Assembly: GCA_902510475.1 (NCBI GenBank)
Contig: CABXCC010000003.1
Coordinates: forward strand, 31,632 to 95,631
Source: an uncultured Bacteroidota bacterium
GTDB lineage: Bacteria > Bacteroidota > Bacteroidia > Flavobacteriales > Flavobacteriaceae
Direction: 5' to 3'
Length of the DNA stretch: 64,000 bases
Shown in pieces: positions 7,931-16,870 of this stretch. Each line of letters opens with the position of its first letter. Within the stretch, counting starts at the first letter, position 1. The translations under genes and the position numbers were made by a program. The notes beneath the pieces were generated by a model, which worked only from the letters and a program-made list of their open reading frames with translations, was not told the origin of the DNA and ran no database searches.

Positions 7931-8832
7931 CGGAGCCCTTTTTTAACGACTGAATAGCTCACTTTTCCGTCCCCAAAAATCTCACCATCCCCCTGACACG
8001 TTAAAACACTGTTTTTAGCGATGATTAAAATTTTTTCAGAGGATAGTGTCAAAATCTTACGTTTCTTAAAAACACCCCCACTAAAAAGACTAAAAAAAAT
8101 TTTAATTATTTCTGTTTTTCTTAAATCTTGTGCAATAGTCATGTTTAGCCGTCCATTGGTTCCCGCAGGAGTTTTAATTAGCTGCATACCTCCGCCCGTA
8201 AACTTACATAACCCCACGCCAAGCAAAAAAACCTTACTATTTATTTTGGCTTCATCCGTTTTGATTTCAACCTCAATATTTTTGTAATTCATAAAGTTCA
8301 TTAGTGCACAAAACAAATAGGAAAATTTACCAAGCCACTTATAACTATGGATTTTCTTTAACATAAATGAGTCAAAGCCCACACCAGAATAGGTTATAAA
8401 ATATCTTTTAATTTTTTTTTCATTAGTTCTTATATTAGCCAAACCAACATCTTGTGTTTTTATTTTTCCTGAATTTAAAAAGGGGATACTCTCTGAAATT
8501 TTTAAGGAAATCCCTTTGGATTTTGCCCAATCATTACCGGTCCCTAAAGGAACTAAACCAAATAAAATATTGTCTTTGGGAATATTTTTTTGAATTTGTA
8601 TTCCAGCAACAATCTTTTGAATTGTTCCATCGCCTCCAATGCAAAGTATTTTTCTATAGCCTAAAGACGTTGCTTTTTCCACCAACATTATTTCATCGCC
8701 AGAAACAGAAGTTTTATGTAATTCAAAGTCAATTTGATTTTTACTAAGCTCAACCTCTACCCTATTCAAAAGCCCCCCTGATTTCCCGGAGCGAGATTTG
8801 GGATTAGCAATTGCAAACCACTTATTATGCAT
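7918..8832 (-). CDS. diacylglycerol kinase-family lipid kinase
   Basis: The protein has 304 residues. The N-terminal catalytic domain carries CIGGDGTIQKI (the GGDGT nucleotide-binding signature, about residues 64-74) and LVPLGTGNDWAKS, both diagnostic for the DAGK/YegS/sphingosine kinase superfamily. The C-terminal beta domain contains FTGGGMQL and a CQGDGE segment typical of YegS-like proteins. It probably phosphorylates a lipid such as diacylglycerol at the membrane; the true substrate is not visible. It overlaps holB by 8 bases upstream, implying co-transcription, and overlaps the convergent methyltransferase by 13 bases downstream. Confidence 0.88.
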   Translation of the reverse strand: MHNKWFAIANPKSRSGKSGGLLNRVEVELSKNQIDFELHKTSVSGDEIMLVEKATSLGYRKILCIGGDGTIQKIVAGIQIQKNIPKDNILFGLVPLGTGNDWAKSKGISLKISESIPFLNSGKIKTQDVGLANIRTNEKKIKRYFITYSGVGFDSFMLKKIHSYKWLGKFSYLFCALMNFMNYKNIEVEIKTDEAKINSKVFLLGVGLCKFTGGGMQLIKTPAGTNGRLNMTIAQDLRKTEIIKIFFSLFSGGVFKKRKILTLSSEKILIIAKNSVLTCQGDGEIFGDGKVSYSVVKKGLRYIS

Positions 8833-9859
8833 ACTCAGTTTTTTTCTTGTGTAGCAATCTAGTTAGTTTTATTGAAATATCTAGGAAGATAATTCTAGGG
8901 TTCCCGTTTCTTTCAATATCCTCATAACCCTTTTGAACTTCATTGTAAAAGTTTAATATGTTCTCTTCGTGAACAAACGGAGCGAATTTTTTTAAATCAA
9001 GCCCGTTTGTGTACTTATTTTCACGGTTTTTTATTTTGTAACTATGTAAGATTGAGTCTTGAAAAACAACAGAGCAATAGCTCAAAAATTGTTTTTGTTG
9101 CTCACGAGTTTTTTTATTCATCTTTTCAGAAAAAGCCACAAGATCATTAATAGCCTCTTTTTTTGACTTCACCTTAAAAGCTGCTCGCACCCATTCTACA
9201 AAAACAACCTCATTTTCACTCTCAACGCTATGATTATCAACACTTTGAGAAAATAAATTAATTTTTTGACATCTTGAAATAATTGTTTTTAACAAGCCCT
9301 TTTCACTATTACAAACTAAGATGAAAACAGTTCTTTCAGGGGGTTCTTCCAACAGCTTGAGAAGTTTGTTTGAAGCGGAAATATTGAGTTTTTCAGCCAT
9401 CCATATAACAAATATTTTTACTCCACCCTCATAAGACTTTAGGTAAGCTGTCTTTGCAATCTTTTCTGCTTCATCTTTATTAATTGCCCCTTGTTTATTT
9501 CCTAGCCCAATTTTTTCATACCAATCCTTTAATTCAAAATTAAAGCTCTTTTGAGTAAGCTCTCTCCAATGTTGTATAAAGTTTGAAGATTTAGGGTTTT
9601 TTTTGATTTCACTTGTAGTGTTTACGGGATATATATAGTGAATATCTGGATGACTACAATTCTGAAGCTTTTCAATTGCCTTTTGTTGTAAGGGAATGTC
9701 TAGACCCGCGTAAGGGCTTCTAAGAATTGACTTGATTAAACTAATTGCTCCTCCAAGACCGCTAGCCCCTTTGTTGCCAATAAGTAAATACGTGTTTGCA
9801 ACCTTTCCTTTTTCAACACTTTGTGTAATTTTATTTAATTGAATTTGATCCATTAGCAT
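8825..9859 (-). CDS. holB: DNA polymerase III subunit delta'
   Basis: This 344-residue protein is a clamp-loader subunit of the replisome. AEKLNISASNKLLKLLEEPP followed by TVFILVCNS and the SRCQKI sensor region is the characteristic AAA+ core shared by delta' and DnaX. The N-terminal P-loop is degenerate (GNKGASGLGGA), as expected for delta', which does not hydrolyse ATP. The first ATG is at 9859, with an alternative two codons later. A -7 box lies at 9870-9877. It is divergent from pgk and overlaps the downstream lipid kinase. Confidence 0.88.
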   Translation of the reverse strand: MLMDQIQLNKITQSVEKGKVANTYLLIGNKGASGLGGAISLIKSILRSPYAGLDIPLQQKAIEKLQNCSHPDIHYIYPVNTTSEIKKNPKSSNFIQHWRELTQKSFNFELKDWYEKIGLGNKQGAINKDEAEKIAKTAYLKSYEGGVKIFVIWMAEKLNISASNKLLKLLEEPPERTVFILVCNSEKGLLKTIISRCQKINLFSQSVDNHSVESENEVVFVEWVRAAFKVKSKKEAINDLVAFSEKMNKKTREQQKQFLSYCSVVFQDSILHSYKIKNRENKYTNGLDLKKFAPFVHEENILNFYNEVQKGYEDIERNGNPRIIFLDISIKLTRLLHKKKTEYA

Positions 9860-9869
9860 CCCTAGTGAA

Positions 9870-9877
9870 CAAATATA
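9870..9877 (-). promoter_or_regulatory. Bacteroidota -7 box for holB
   Basis: The minus strand reads TATATTTG, ending 10 bases before the holB ATG. It is back-to-back with the pgk box at 9884-9891, so two divergent promoters share this 48-bp gap. Confidence 0.5.
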
Positions 9878-9883
9878 AAGAAT

Positions 9884-9891
9884 TATATTTG
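9884..9891 (+). promoter_or_regulatory. Bacteroidota -7 box for pgk
   Basis: TATATTTG matches TAnnTTTG and ends 16 bases before the pgk ATG. No standard -33 TTTG is seen at 19-bp spacing. Confidence 0.5.
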
Positions 9892-9907
9892 CGACAATTA
9901 TATTATT

Positions 9908-11089
9908 ATGAATTCTATTAAGGACATTTCATTTGAACAAAAAAAAGTATTGATAAGGGTAGATTTTAATGTTCCGATAAACGATAAAGATCAAGTTACC
10001 GATAACTCTAGAATAAAATCTTCAATCCCCACAATAAAACATGTTCTAGATCAAGGAGGTTCTTGTATCCTAGCATCGCATCTTGGGCGGCCTAAAGGAG
10101 TAGATCCTCAATTTTCTCTGAAAAAAATTATTCCTGAACTCGAACACTTATTAAATCTCAAAGTAAAGTTTATTTCAGATTTTTTTGAAAGTAAGGATAA
10201 ACACCAAGTATTAGATCTTAAAAAAGGGGAGGTGTTGCTATTAGAAAACCTTAGATTTAATCCCGAAGAAACTGCTGCCGACGAGGCTTTTGCCAAAAGA
10301 TTATCAACTTTAGCGGATATATATATTAATGATGCTTTTGGCACAACGCACAGGGAACATGCCTCAACCGTGACTGTTGCAAAATTTTTTGAAATAAAAT
10401 GTGCAGGACTTTTACTGCAAAGAGAAATTGATTCTTTACAAAAACTCCTGAAAAACCCAAAAAGCCCAGTAACTGCAATAATTGGAGGCGCTAAGGTGTC
10501 ATCAAAATTATCGGTTATTGTTAACATGTTAAACGTAGTTGATAATTTGATAATTGGAGGAGGAATGGCCTATACATTTATAAAAAATAATGGGGGCAGC
10601 ATTGGTGACTCAATTTTTGAAAAGGATTGCTTAAATGATTGCACAAAAATCATAGAACAAGCCAGGAACAAAGGAGTCAACATTTACCTTCCCACAGATG
10701 TTATCGCCTCGAATGAATTTTCTGACTCATCATTAAAAAAAGAAATTAATATATTCGAAATTCCTGAAGGTTGGCAAGGCCTAGACATTGGCACACAAAC
10801 AAGAAAAGAATTTGAAAAGATTATTTTTTCAAGCAAAACTATTTTGTGGAACGGTCCGATGGGTGTATTTGAAATGAGCTCCTTTGAGCATGGAACCAAA
10901 GAGGTAGCAATTGCTGTAGGAAAAGCAACAGCGCAAGGTGCTTTCTCACTTGTCGGGGGAGGAGATTCGGTTGCAGCTATTAAAAAATTTAAATTAGAGC
11001 AAAGTGTTAGCTGTATAAGTACAGGGGGAGGAGCCATGCTAGAAAGCTTGGAAGGAAAAGTATTACCAGGAATTAAGGCTTTATCATGA
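9908..11089 (+). CDS. pgk: phosphoglycerate kinase
   Basis: This 393-residue glycolytic enzyme makes ATP from 1,3-bisphosphoglycerate. The signature VLIRVDFNVPI is at the N-terminus. The substrate segments LASHLGRPKG, YINDAFGTTHREH and the nucleotide-binding IIGGAKVSSKL follow, with GGGDSVAAIKKF near the C-terminus. Its ATG follows a -7 box by 16 bases. The stop TGA overlaps the ATG of the lytic transglycosylase gene (ATGA), so the two are probably co-translated. Confidence 0.97.
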   Translation: MNSIKDISFEQKKVLIRVDFNVPINDKDQVTDNSRIKSSIPTIKHVLDQGGSCILASHLGRPKGVDPQFSLKKIIPELEHLLNLKVKFISDFFESKDKHQVLDLKKGEVLLLENLRFNPEETAADEAFAKRLSTLADIYINDAFGTTHREHASTVTVAKFFEIKCAGLLLQREIDSLQKLLKNPKSPVTAIIGGAKVSSKLSVIVNMLNVVDNLIIGGGMAYTFIKNNGGSIGDSIFEKDCLNDCTKIIEQARNKGVNIYLPTDVIASNEFSDSSLKKEINIFEIPEGWQGLDIGTQTRKEFEKIIFSSKTILWNGPMGVFEMSSFEHGTKEVAIAVGKATAQGAFSLVGGGDSVAAIKKFKLEQSVSCISTGGGAMLESLEGKVLPGIKALS

Positions 11090-12237
11090 GATTTCACATG
11101 AAAACCCCTCCGTTATTTATTCTTCTTCTTCTTCTTTGCCAAACTACTTTTTCTCAAAAATTTAACACGACACCAATTACCGCTGAAAACCTAAACATTG
11201 ATACAATAAAAAACAGAATTGACAGGCTTAACAAAAAAACACCTTTGGATATTTTTCTAAGCTCAGATGTAGAAAAACTGATCAAAAAGTATTTAAAAAA
11301 CAGAACAGACTTTTATGCTAAAAACAAGGACAAGATAAATCTTTATTTTCCTATGTTTGAGGAGCAGCTTCAAAATAGAAAAATCCCATTGGAGCTTAAA
11401 TATTTACCCATAATAGAATCAAGGCTAGATCCCGAAGCTGTTTCAAGGGTTGGCGCTACGGGTTTGTGGCAATTAATGTTTTATACGGGTTTGGAAAATG
11501 GGCTAAAACTCAATAGTTATATAGACGAAAGAATGGACCCATTAAAATCAACTATTGCAGCTACAAAATACTTGGAGAAGCTTTATAAAATTCATTCTGA
11601 CTGGAACCTAGCCTTGGCATCCTATAATGCCGGACCAAGAACAATTTCTAAGGCAATCAAAAGGTCCGGGGGGTATAAAAATTACTGGAACCTAAGACCT
11701 TTTCTTCCTAGGGAAACAGCAAACTATATTCCGTCTTTTATTGCGACAATGTATATATTAGAATATGCTGAAGAGCATGGAATTGACATCAAAAAACTCC
11801 CCAACACCAAGCCTAAAACAGACACGATATATGTCAAAAACCAAATCTCATTCGAACACATTTCATCGTTTTTAAATATCTCAAAAGAGATTATAAAACA
11901 ATATAATCCGTCATATATTCATGAAATTATCCCGGGAAAAAACAAAAACTATATAACCCTGCCCGTGAAAGTAGTAGATAGTATAATATCAAATGAGGAA
12001 AGACTTTATGCGTATTCTAAATCAGAGTTTGATAAACAAGAAAAACCGTTACCCGACTTATATTCAATAGACTCAAAAATTATATATAAAATTAAGTATG
12101 GTGAGTTTCTAGGAAAAATTGCCAAAAAATTTGGGGTAAAAGTTTCGGATTTAAAAAGGTGGAACAATCTTAAAAGCGACGCAGTCAAAGAAAACCAAAA
12201 GCTAATAGTATTCCCCAAAAGAATACCAAAAAATTAA
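11086..12237 (+). CDS. LysM-containing lytic transglycosylase (MltD-like)
   Basis: The protein has 383 residues. An N-terminal signal peptide (hydrophobic LFILLLLLCQ) is followed by an SLT domain with LPIIESRLDPEAVSRVGATG, in which the Glu of ESR is the catalytic acid. ASYNAGPRTI is the second family motif. A LysM-like peptidoglycan-binding domain sits at the C-terminus (IYKIKYGEFLGKIAKKFGVK). It cleaves the glycan strand of periplasmic murein. The start is either 11086, overlapping the pgk stop, or the ATG at 11098. Confidence 0.9.
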   Translation: MRFHMKTPPLFILLLLLCQTTFSQKFNTTPITAENLNIDTIKNRIDRLNKKTPLDIFLSSDVEKLIKKYLKNRTDFYAKNKDKINLYFPMFEEQLQNRKIPLELKYLPIIESRLDPEAVSRVGATGLWQLMFYTGLENGLKLNSYIDERMDPLKSTIAATKYLEKLYKIHSDWNLALASYNAGPRTISKAIKRSGGYKNYWNLRPFLPRETANYIPSFIATMYILEYAEEHGIDIKKLPNTKPKTDTIYVKNQISFEHISSFLNISKEIIKQYNPSYIHEIIPGKNKNYITLPVKVVDSIISNEERLYAYSKSEFDKQEKPLPDLYSIDSKIIYKIKYGEFLGKIAKKFGVKVSDLKRWNNLKSDAVKENQKLIVFPKRIPKN

Positions 12238-12253
12238 ATGCTAACTTTACAGG

Positions 12254-13195
12254 ATGTCATCAAGACTTTTTACATTATCGGTGTTTTTTTTGTTTTTTTG
12301 CTCCTGCTCTGAAAGCAATGAGAAATTACTTCCGGGATCCAGCGGAAACATAAATAATATTTCTGTAGTAGCTAGTAATTCCTTGTGGGAAAGTAGTGTT
12401 GGAGATTTAATCAGAGAAAACCTTTCCAGACCTATATACGGCCTTCCACAAGCTGAACCTGTTTTTAATCTTAGTCACATTCCCTCAAAAATATTCTCTG
12501 GATTTGCCACCAAATCGAGAACAATTTTAAAATTACATATCGGAAATAAAGAATCAATATCTAATTTTAAAAACAGTTACGCCTCTCCTCAAATTATTGT
12601 TCAAGTCACAGCCCCAAACAAGGAAGCTTTGTCTCGTTTAATTTTGGATAATATATTATCTATATATTCCTCACTATATTTTAGTGAATTAAAAGAAAAA
12701 CAAAGAAGAATCTCAAAAAACACAAACAAATCACCTTTGCTAAAAAACAATCTAGGCCTTTCCCTAAAGTTCCCTTCAGCTTATCGAATTGCTAAAGAAG
12801 ATTCTAATTTTATTTGGATTCGAAGGGATATCGAATCAGGCTCAGTAAACTTATCAATTAGTAAAGTAAAGAAAGGTAATCGAGGGATATTTAGCCTGAG
12901 GGATTCTATTTCAAAGGCACAAATTCCAGGGCCAGTTGAAAACACATATATGAGCACGGATTTCGGCTATAAGCCAATTACGCAAGAGGTTAACTTTAGA
13001 AACATAAAAGCTCTTGAAAGCAGAGGCCTCTGGGAAGTTGAAAGTCAATTTATGGCAGGCCCATTTTTAAACTACTATATAGAGGCAGGCAATGATGAAG
13101 TAATTATTTTAGACGGATTTGTATATTCACCAGGAACAAATAAAAGAGAATATATTTTTGAGCTTGAAGCAATAATCAGAAGCTTGAAGCTTTAG
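12254..13195 (+). CDS. DUF4837 family lipoprotein
   Basis: The protein has 313 residues. A short signal peptide ends in FFLFFCSCSE, giving a lipobox-like cysteine, so it should be a lipoprotein. Segments such as SLWESSVGDLIRENLSRPIY and YGLPQAEPVFNL match what I recall of the Bacteroidota-only family DUF4837. The function is unknown. Its start lies 16 bases after the transglycosylase stop, so it probably shares the pgk operon. It ends in a 4-bp overlap with the convergent tatA gene. Confidence 0.8.
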   Translation: MSSRLFTLSVFFLFFCSCSESNEKLLPGSSGNINNISVVASNSLWESSVGDLIRENLSRPIYGLPQAEPVFNLSHIPSKIFSGFATKSRTILKLHIGNKESISNFKNSYASPQIIVQVTAPNKEALSRLILDNILSIYSSLYFSELKEKQRRISKNTNKSPLLKNNLGLSLKFPSAYRIAKEDSNFIWIRRDIESGSVNLSISKVKKGNRGIFSLRDSISKAQIPGPVENTYMSTDFGYKPITQEVNFRNIKALESRGLWEVESQFMAGPFLNYYIEAGNDEVIILDGFVYSPGTNKREYIFELEAIIRSLKL

Positions 13196-13377
13196 TCTTC
13201 TTTTTCAGAGTCATCTTCGTCTTCCTTTAGCGCTTTTTTAAACTCTCTAATCCCTTTTCCAGTCCCCCTCATTAATTCACTAATTTTTCTACCACCACCA
13301 AATAATATAAGAACAACAACAGCAATCAAAACAAGCTGTCCAGGACCTAACGCAAGAGGTATTATATATAAATTCAT
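13192..13377 (-). CDS. tatA: twin-arginine translocase subunit TatA/TatE
   Basis: This 61-residue protein has one N-terminal membrane helix (LVLIAVVVLILFGGGRKI), the hinge glycine-containing FGGGRKISELMRGTGKG that is diagnostic of TatA, an amphipathic helix, and an acidic tail (DEDDSEKED). TatA forms the translocation pore for folded proteins carrying a twin-arginine signal. tatC is not in this window. The gene is convergent with DUF4837 and divergent from the M23 peptidase gene, with 92 bases between. Confidence 0.93.
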   Translation of the reverse strand: MNLYIIPLALGPGQLVLIAVVVLILFGGGRKISELMRGTGKGIREFKKALKEDEDDSEKED

Positions 13378-13469
13378 TGTAAATTATTTTAAGCTAAGTT
13401 AATAATAATACATTTAATTGTTGCTATATCTCGTCTTTCTATTCAAGACTAATGTAATTTTAAGTATTT

Positions 13470-14345
13470 TTGAATACTGTGAAAAACAAAAAAGAAAAAA
13501 AGAATTCTATAAATAAACTCACAAGAAGCTATAAAGTTGTTGTTTCCAGTGAAGACACCTTTGAAGAAAGGCTTTCCTTTTCAACAAATAAATTAAATGG
13601 CTTTTTAGCACTGACTTTATATTCAATAATTCTTATTGCATTTACAATTAGTATTGTGTTTTTTACACAGCTTAGGGAAATGGTTCCGGGATACTCGTCT
13701 TCTGATTTGTTAACCCAGGCAATATACCTGACAAAAAAAACAGACTCTCTACAGAATGAGCTTGAGATAAATAATGCATTTTATCAGTCTATAGAAAATG
13801 TTCTTTCAGGAAAGACCAAGCAGATAATTTACAAAGACTCTTTGGCTATAAGTAATGAAATAGAAAATATAGATATTAAGACAATATCAGCTAATTCCGA
13901 AGACTCAATACTTAGAAAATATGTAGAACAAGAGGACAAATTTAATCTAACAAAAAATGAATTAGTTATTGAAAATAAAATGTTTGTAAGCCCTGTAAAA
14001 GGACAAATAACGCAAAAATTTGATCCGCTAAACAACCATTTTGCACTCGATATTTTGGTAGACACTGGCACGCCTGTTAAATCTATATTGGAAGGCAAGA
14101 TCATTTTTTCGGAATGGTCTATTGACACAGGGCACGTGCTAATAATTAACCATGGTGATGATATTATTTCTGTATACAAACACAACTCAAAAGTTTTAAA
14201 AACGCAAAATAATTATGTTAAAGCAGGAGAAGTTATTGCTTACTCCGGAAATCAAGGAACCCTTAGTACAGGGCCTCACCTTCATTTTGAATTGTGGAAA
14301 AATGGAACTCCCATTAATCCTGAGCCACTTTTTAATTTTAATTAA
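13470..14345 (+). CDS. M23 family (LytM) peptidoglycan endopeptidase
   Basis: The protein has 291 residues: a cytoplasmic N-tail, one membrane helix (about residues 43-68), a periplasmic linker, and a C-terminal LytM domain. The zinc ligands look intact: NHFALD supplies His and Asp, and GPHLHFELW supplies the HxH motif. This should be an active murein endopeptidase, unlike the EnvC-like protein at 40488. The start is TTG 13470 or, more likely, GTG 13479, because a TATTTTTG -7-like box at 13465-13472 overlaps the TTG. GH3 follows 1 base after the stop. Confidence 0.9.
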   Translation: MNTVKNKKEKKNSINKLTRSYKVVVSSEDTFEERLSFSTNKLNGFLALTLYSIILIAFTISIVFFTQLREMVPGYSSSDLLTQAIYLTKKTDSLQNELEINNAFYQSIENVLSGKTKQIIYKDSLAISNEIENIDIKTISANSEDSILRKYVEQEDKFNLTKNELVIENKMFVSPVKGQITQKFDPLNNHFALDILVDTGTPVKSILEGKIIFSEWSIDTGHVLIINHGDDIISVYKHNSKVLKTQNNYVKAGEVIAYSGNQGTLSTGPHLHFELWKNGTPINPEPLFNFN

Positions 14346-14346
14346 A

Positions 14347-15849
14347 ATGCTAAAGCATAGTCTTTTAAAATTAGTTGCGTTTATTACAAAACATCAAATT
14401 TACAAATGGGCTAATAATCCTGAGTCTACCCAAAAAAAACAACTAAAAAAACTAATAAAAAAGGGGGCCAAAACGGTTTTTGGTAAAGACCACAAAATGG
14501 CCTCAATTAAATCATACCAAGATTTCAAGACTCAAATTCCAGTAAGAGATTACGAGGACCTAATAGATTATTTTGAGATGATTAAAAAAGGAAAAGAAAA
14601 TATTCTTTGGCCTGGGAAGCCGATATATCTAGCAATTACATCTGGAACAACTTCAGGAGCTAAATATATTCCAATAACTAATGACAGTTTGCCCAATCAT
14701 TTAAATGGTGCCAAAAACGCACTACTAATGTATGTTGCAGACACAGGCAAAACCGATTTCACTGATGGACGCTTTATATTCGTTCAAGGATCACCTAAAT
14801 TAGAAAAAATATCAGGAATTCATACTGGTAGGCTTTCAGGTATTTCTGCACATCACGTACCCTTTTTTATGAAACAAAAAATGTTCCCATCTTGGGAAAC
14901 TAACACTATTGAAAATTGGGAAGAAAAAGTGGATAAAATAATCGAAGAAACGATTGATGAAAACATGACAATTATTAGTGGTATTCCTTCCTGGATTCAG
15001 ATGTATTTTGAAAAAATATCTAGCATTAGTAAAAAGAAAATATCGTCCTTATTTCCGAACCTTGGCTTACTAATCTACGGAGGGGTTAATTTTAAGCCGT
15101 ATAAAGAAAAATTTAATTTTTTGATCGGTAAAGAAATAGATTCAATTGAATTGTTTCCAGCAAGTGAGGGTTTTTTTGCCTTTCAAGACCTTCAAGAAAA
15201 GAACGAATTACTTTTAATTTTAAACGCGGGTATTTTTTATGAGTTTATAAAGGATGAAGATTTCAGAGAAAACAAGATGATCAGATTTTGTATAGATGAT
15301 GTCGAGTTAAACACAAATTATGTTTTAATAATTTCATCTACCGCTGGTCTTTGGGGATATAACACGGGCGATACTATACAATTTAAATCTTTAAGACCGC
15401 ACAGGATTGTGGTAACGGGAAGAATTAAACAATATTTATCTGCCTTTGGGGAGCATGTAATAGTAAAAGAAGTTGAACAGGCAATGGAAAAAGCTATAGA
15501 AAAAACGGGCTCTATAGTTTCCGAGTTTACCGTTGCGCCAAGATATAAATCCGAAAATGAGCCTGCATGTCATGAATGGTTTATAGAATTTGACAAACCA
15601 GTTGCCAATAAAGACTATTTTGCTAAAGTTTTAAATCAAGAACTCATGTCTCAAAATAAGTACTACAAAGATTTGATTGATGGAAAGATAATTTCATATC
15701 CAATTATAACACCAGTTTTAAAATCAGGCTTTAAAAAATATATGCAGCATGTTGGTAGGTTAGGGGGGCAAAACAAAATTCCTAAAATAGCAAATGATAG
15801 AAAAACCGCCTCTCTCTTAAAAAAATTAAAACTTATCAACGCGACCTAA
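14347..15849 (+). CDS. GH3 auxin-responsive promoter family protein (acyl-adenylate-type)
   Basis: The protein has 500 residues from the ATG at 14347. The reading frame is open further upstream, but that part overlaps the M23 gene. ITSGTTSGAKYIPIT is the phosphate-binding loop of the adenylate-forming superfamily in GH3 form. YPASEG-type (LFPASEGFFAF) and VTGRIKQYLSAFGEHV motifs match GH3 acyl-acid amido synthetases. Bacterial GH3 homologues are common next to an M23 gene in Bacteroidota, but their substrate is unknown. It is co-directional with the polysaccharide genes that start 45 bases later; whether it belongs to that pathway is unclear. Confidence 0.87.
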   Translation: MLKHSLLKLVAFITKHQIYKWANNPESTQKKQLKKLIKKGAKTVFGKDHKMASIKSYQDFKTQIPVRDYEDLIDYFEMIKKGKENILWPGKPIYLAITSGTTSGAKYIPITNDSLPNHLNGAKNALLMYVADTGKTDFTDGRFIFVQGSPKLEKISGIHTGRLSGISAHHVPFFMKQKMFPSWETNTIENWEEKVDKIIEETIDENMTIISGIPSWIQMYFEKISSISKKKISSLFPNLGLLIYGGVNFKPYKEKFNFLIGKEIDSIELFPASEGFFAFQDLQEKNELLLILNAGIFYEFIKDEDFRENKMIRFCIDDVELNTNYVLIISSTAGLWGYNTGDTIQFKSLRPHRIVVTGRIKQYLSAFGEHVIVKEVEQAMEKAIEKTGSIVSEFTVAPRYKSENEPACHEWFIEFDKPVANKDYFAKVLNQELMSQNKYYKDLIDGKIISYPIITPVLKSGFKKYMQHVGRLGGQNKIPKIANDRKTASLLKKLKLINAT

Positions 15850-15894
15850 AATATTTATCACAAAAAACCGTTCTAAAAAAACAAAAAGACACCT

Positions 15895-16869
15895 ATGAAA
15901 AATAATTTTAAAGAAAACGAAGAGCTAGACATAATTGTCCTTATAGAAAAAATTAAGCTCGTATTACTGAGCGTACTTTTGCAAATATTTAGAAGATCTA
16001 AAATGATACTTTCAAATTGGAAACAGCTTTTAGTTGTTGTTTTTGCAGGTGTTTTAGTTGGCTATATAATGACCGACGGTGAGAAAATCAATTCAAAGGA
16101 AGCCGCGATTTTGGTTAAGGTAAATTTTGATGCAGGAAACTACATCTATGATGCAGTTGAGCTAATAAATCTAAAAGTTTTATCTAGTGATACAGACTTT
16201 TTTACCAAAGATATAATGTTAGATGAAACAGAAAGAATAGACGAAATTTCAATTGCACCGGTTGTTGATATCAAAGACATAATGGATAAAGAAATTAATG
16301 CAAATGAGATTAGAGTATTGTTTGAAAACCTACAATACGAAGACGGTTTCTCCGTAACAGAGGGGTTTAAGTCTGATTATGACTACCACATTATTACCAT
16401 CAAAGTCTCTAATAATTCATCACTCAATACAATTAGCAAGGTAATTGACTATTTTAACAGGAACCCATTATTTACAGAATTAAAAGACAGAAACCTACAA
16501 AGAATTTCAAGTGTAATATATGATAATGAACAAACAATTAAGCAGATCGATAAAATTATCGATTTTTACACCTTAGAAAAAAAGGTTAATTCTACGCAGT
16601 TATATATAGACAACAAGGACATCACACCAAATGATTTGATTAGCACTAAAATTACCCTTCAGAAAGAAAATGAAGATCTCAAAAACGAAAACTTAACGTC
16701 TAGACAAACGGTGATGATAATTAATGAAACTAATGTTCTAGTTCAAAATAAATCCTTGCTTTCAAACTTGATGATTTATTATCCAATTATATTTTTGGCG
16801 ATATACGTGCTTATAAGCTTATTAATTGGCTTCTATTCTTATCTTGACAAATTAGACAGAGCAAGCTAA
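15895..16869 (+). CDS. Wzz-like (chain-length determinant-type) membrane protein
   Basis: The protein has 324 residues with one membrane helix near residues 44-59, a long extracytoplasmic region with helical stretches (about 190-285), and a second helix near residues 294-316. This two-helix layout with a large periplasmic domain is that of Wzz/PCP proteins, which set O-antigen or capsule chain length. Its position as the first gene of a flippase/polymerase/glycosyltransferase run supports this. No tyrosine kinase domain is attached and no Wza-type exporter is nearby. Sequence similarity to Wzz is weak by eye. Confidence 0.6.
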   Translation: MKNNFKENEELDIIVLIEKIKLVLLSVLLQIFRRSKMILSNWKQLLVVVFAGVLVGYIMTDGEKINSKEAAILVKVNFDAGNYIYDAVELINLKVLSSDTDFFTKDIMLDETERIDEISIAPVVDIKDIMDKEINANEIRVLFENLQYEDGFSVTEGFKSDYDYHIITIKVSNNSSLNTISKVIDYFNRNPLFTELKDRNLQRISSVIYDNEQTIKQIDKIIDFYTLEKKVNSTQLYIDNKDITPNDLISTKITLQKENEDLKNENLTSRQTVMIINETNVLVQNKSLLSNLMIYYPIIFLAIYVLISLLIGFYSYLDKLDRAS

Positions 16870-16870
16870 A

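Noticed and set aside
10108..11097. Two long minus-strand open frames under pgk (139 and 137 residues)
   Set aside because: They are antisense shadows of a highly conserved gene, with no promoter box and no recognisable domain.
11122..11137. CTT trinucleotide tract (phase-variation candidate)
   Set aside because: It encodes a Leu run in a signal peptide, is short and imperfect, and length changes would keep the frame.
14133..14138. Another CACGTG core, tested as a third parS
   Set aside because: The flanks (GGG left, CTA right) lack TGTTnC and GAAACA. It lies in the M23 coding region.
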